NCBI GenBank assembly: GCA_036736205.1
Contig: DAINMX010000140.1
Coordinates: forward strand, 1 to 16,158
Source: XYA12-FULL-58-9 sp001798605
GTDB lineage: Bacteria; Myxococcota; XYA12-FULL-58-9
Length of the DNA stretch: 16,158 bases
Direction: 5' to 3'
Shown here: positions 14,634-16,158 of the stretch, piece after piece
Layout of the letters: every line of letters begins with the position of its first letter
Numbering within the stretch: position 1 is the first letter of the stretch
Translations under genes and position numbers: made by a program
The notes under the pieces: generated by a model
Databases searched by the model: none
Seen by the model: only the letters and a program-made list of their open reading frames with translations
Told to the model about the DNA's origin: nothing

Positions 14634-14653
14634 AGTCCCGATCTCTAGGGACT
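14634..14653 (-). terminator. Hairpin between the Cys-rich lipoprotein and glgC
   Basis: AGTCCC (14634-14639) and GGGACT (14648-14653) form a perfect 6-bp stem with an 8-base loop, 7 bases past the lipoprotein stop codon and 34 bases before glgC. It could weaken read-through into glgC or protect the upstream mRNA. No T-run follows. Confidence 0.3.
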
Positions 14654-14660
14654 GCGGGGA

Positions 14661-15965
14661 CTACGGCATGGTGCAGGTGTTGCCATCCTTGCACATGCTC
14701 GTGTGGTAGAAGTCGCAATAACCGCTGATGCACTCGACGTGGGCGCTGCAGTACTCATCATTGGCTTTGCCGCCCGTGGAACAGGTAGGTGGCGTGGCTG
14801 AATAATCACAGTAATACCCGTTGACACATTCGAGGTTGGCGCAATCCCCACCGGCGGCCACCGGTTGCGCGCATTGTTCGCTCTGCCAATCGCAATAGAG
14901 GTCGGCTTGGCAGTGCTCGTCCCAGTTGCACCCGTCGCCAACGGTGCCAGGATTCTGGCAAGTTTCAGCGGGGCCGCAGATCAAACCCGATATGCAATCA
15001 CCTTCCCAATCGCAATTGCCACCGATGCCTCTTAGGGGGGTGCAAGTTATCCCGTCGCAAAACAGACCCGTCGCACACGACTCATCGTCATAACAGCCGT
15101 CCCCGGTCACCCCAGTGTTGCAGGCTGCCACCGGCGCGCACACGTTGCTCGGGTCACAGACCAACCCCAACAGGCAGTCCTCCTCATCTTCGCAGGCAGC
15201 ACCCTCAGGCAAAAGATCGGTGCACACGTCACCGAAACACCTGAGGTGGCCAAGGCACCGATCTCCGTCAGTGCAGCTCGAGTCACGAGGGAGCGGATCC
15301 TTGCATGTTCCTGCTCCGCAGAAAGAACTGAGACACTCGTCGTCATCGTCGCAAGCCACGGTATTGGCCTTCTCTGCTGCGCATTCTGAATTCTGGTCGC
15401 AGTAATAACCATCTGCGCACTCCCAGCTGTCGTCGCATGCTGCTCCGGTGGTGCCTTTGGCAACGCAAACGAAACAAGTACCCTGGTCAACATTCCAATT
15501 ACAGAAGTAACCATCCCCACAATCAGCCTCCGAGCAATCCTCTCCCGCCCCAACAATGGGGTACGTATCCACGTCGTCGACATCCTGGTCTTCGTCAACA
15601 GGCTTGAGAACATTGCAAGGGGAGGATTGCGACCTGCTGTCTTCTTCGAACATTGTAACCCCGCATGCCTCGGCATTGAGCCAGCTCACACAGGCGTCAA
15701 CTTGCGCCTGGGTGTTGCTGTACCGCAACGATCCGCAGTCCGCGATGAGTCTCATCGCCTCTGGGCATTCGGCGCGACTGGGAGCAAATTTGCCGATGGT
15801 AGACTCGCAGCGAGCAAAATAGTCGCAGAGAGCGTTGATCGCGGGGGTGCCGTCGACACCGTCCTCATTTATCGTCGTGCCACCAGGTTTCTTCTCTTCC
15901 TCGGTCGAGCAGGATGAAAGCATCAAAGCGGCAGAAGCAACAAGAATGACCCTTCGAACGAACAT
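14661..15965 (-). CDS. Cys-rich repeat lipoprotein
   Basis: The product has 434 residues. The start at 15965 is set by AGGAGGAG three bases upstream; an in-frame ATG six codons earlier would lie within or before the ribosome site. A lipoprotein signal ends at L-S-S-C19, followed by a charged linker (S-T-E-E-E-K-K-P-G). Residues about 40-125 form a helical Cys-containing domain (C-D-Y-F-A-R-C ... V-D-A-C-V-S-W-L-N-A-E-A-C). Residues about 145-434 are about eight to ten Cys-rich repeats of 25-35 residues with the pattern 'G-x-x-C-x-x-x-x-x-C-x-x-G-x-x-C-x-x-x-x-x-C' (e.g. C-D-D-S-W-E-C-A-D-G-Y-Y-C). This is a Dickkopf/EB-like disulfide module common in myxobacterial surface lipoproteins. It probably sits on the outer membrane; ligand unknown. 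It lies in the same orientation as glgC. Confidence 0.88.
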   Translation of the reverse strand: MFVRRVILVASAALMLSSCSTEEEKKPGGTTINEDGVDGTPAINALCDYFARCESTIGKFAPSRAECPEAMRLIADCGSLRYSNTQAQVDACVSWLNAEACGVTMFEEDSRSQSSPCNVLKPVDEDQDVDDVDTYPIVGAGEDCSEADCGDGYFCNWNVDQGTCFVCVAKGTTGAACDDSWECADGYYCDQNSECAAEKANTVACDDDDECLSSFCGAGTCKDPLPRDSSCTDGDRCLGHLRCFGDVCTDLLPEGAACEDEEDCLLGLVCDPSNVCAPVAACNTGVTGDGCYDDESCATGLFCDGITCTPLRGIGGNCDWEGDCISGLICGPAETCQNPGTVGDGCNWDEHCQADLYCDWQSEQCAQPVAAGGDCANLECVNGYYCDYSATPPTCSTGGKANDEYCSAHVECISGYCDFYHTSMCKDGNTCTMP

Positions 15966-16019
15966 GGACTCCTCCTGAATCAAACAATGGGTTGAGCGTT
16001 CACACTGATGGCCACATTC

Positions 16020-16158
16020 CTAAGCCACAATCCTATTTACGGTACCCACAACGACGGACGGCTGCCCGGCGTTATTCACTTTCGGGCGTACAAAGTCGAT
16101 CCATAGCTTCGGCTCGAGGGCCGGTTTGTTGCTTCTATTGCTATGCGGGTATGGGAGC
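16020..16158 (-). CDS. Possible 3' end of an upstream minus-strand gene, cut by the window edge
   Basis: One minus-strand frame is open from the right edge for 45 codons to a TAG at 16022-16020. The translation (ending G-Q-P-S-V-V-V-G-T-V-N-R-I-V-A, preceded by L-W-I-D-F-V-R-P-K-V-N-N-A) is of balanced composition, and about two thirds of its third codon positions are G or C, as in coding DNA. It would end 55 bp before the Cys-rich lipoprotein and could share its transcript. I recognise no family, and 45 codons can be open by chance. Confidence 0.35.
   Translation of the reverse strand, partial: LPYPHSNRSNKPALEPKLWIDFVRPKVNNAGQPSVVVGTVNRIVA

Overview
The window looks like chromosomal DNA from a free-living, fairly GC-rich Gram-negative bacterium. 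It is most likely Myxococcota or a neighbouring former deltaproteobacterial lineage. The evidence is stylistic: four or five large exported proteins carry Cys-rich modules, low-complexity Gly/Asp linkers, DUF4215-like 'CGN...CDDG' repeats and W-G-S/D-x-W-A-V-G propeller blades, a set typical of those genomes. No RNA gene, complete mobile element or CRISPR array was seen.

Layout. (1) 1-1515: a DUF433 antitoxin-type gene is followed, with a 4-base stop/start overlap, by the first 28 codons of a DUF5615 PIN-like toxin that then stops, so this is a decayed toxin-antitoxin pair. Convergent to it is an intact class II Fic AMP-transferase with a C-terminal winged helix. (2) 1758-5434, plus strand: a 740-residue Gly-rich, Cys-rich lipoprotein, then a 460-residue protein of unknown N-terminal architecture whose C-terminal third is a CheD-like deamidase domain. 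That domain keeps the Thr/Cys/His catalytic set at exactly the CheD spacing, although no chemotaxis gene lies nearby. (3) 5482-8829, minus strand: a 1115-residue two-propeller lipoprotein. (4) 8830-9207: a divergent intergenic region that may hide a small frameshifted exported-peptide gene. (5) 9208-11196: a secreted purple-acid-phosphatase-like metallophosphoesterase. (6) 11428-12219, minus strand: an exported Ala/Lys/Glu coiled-coil protein with internal 33-bp repeats. (7) 12517-13194: a DUF2238/YjdF-type inner-membrane protein whose start region carries a 20-bp tandem duplication. (8) 13340-15965, minus strand: glgC (ADP-glucose synthesis) preceded by a Cys-rich lipoprotein. A further minus-strand reading frame enters from the right edge.

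There is no single clear pathway. The window is mainly a set of cell-surface lipoproteins and exported proteins, with a glycogen gene and remnants of an accessory locus at the left. The most unusual item is the orphan CheD-like protein (4052-5434). It is a candidate uncharacterised glutamine deamidase or amidase with a dedicated N-terminal region.
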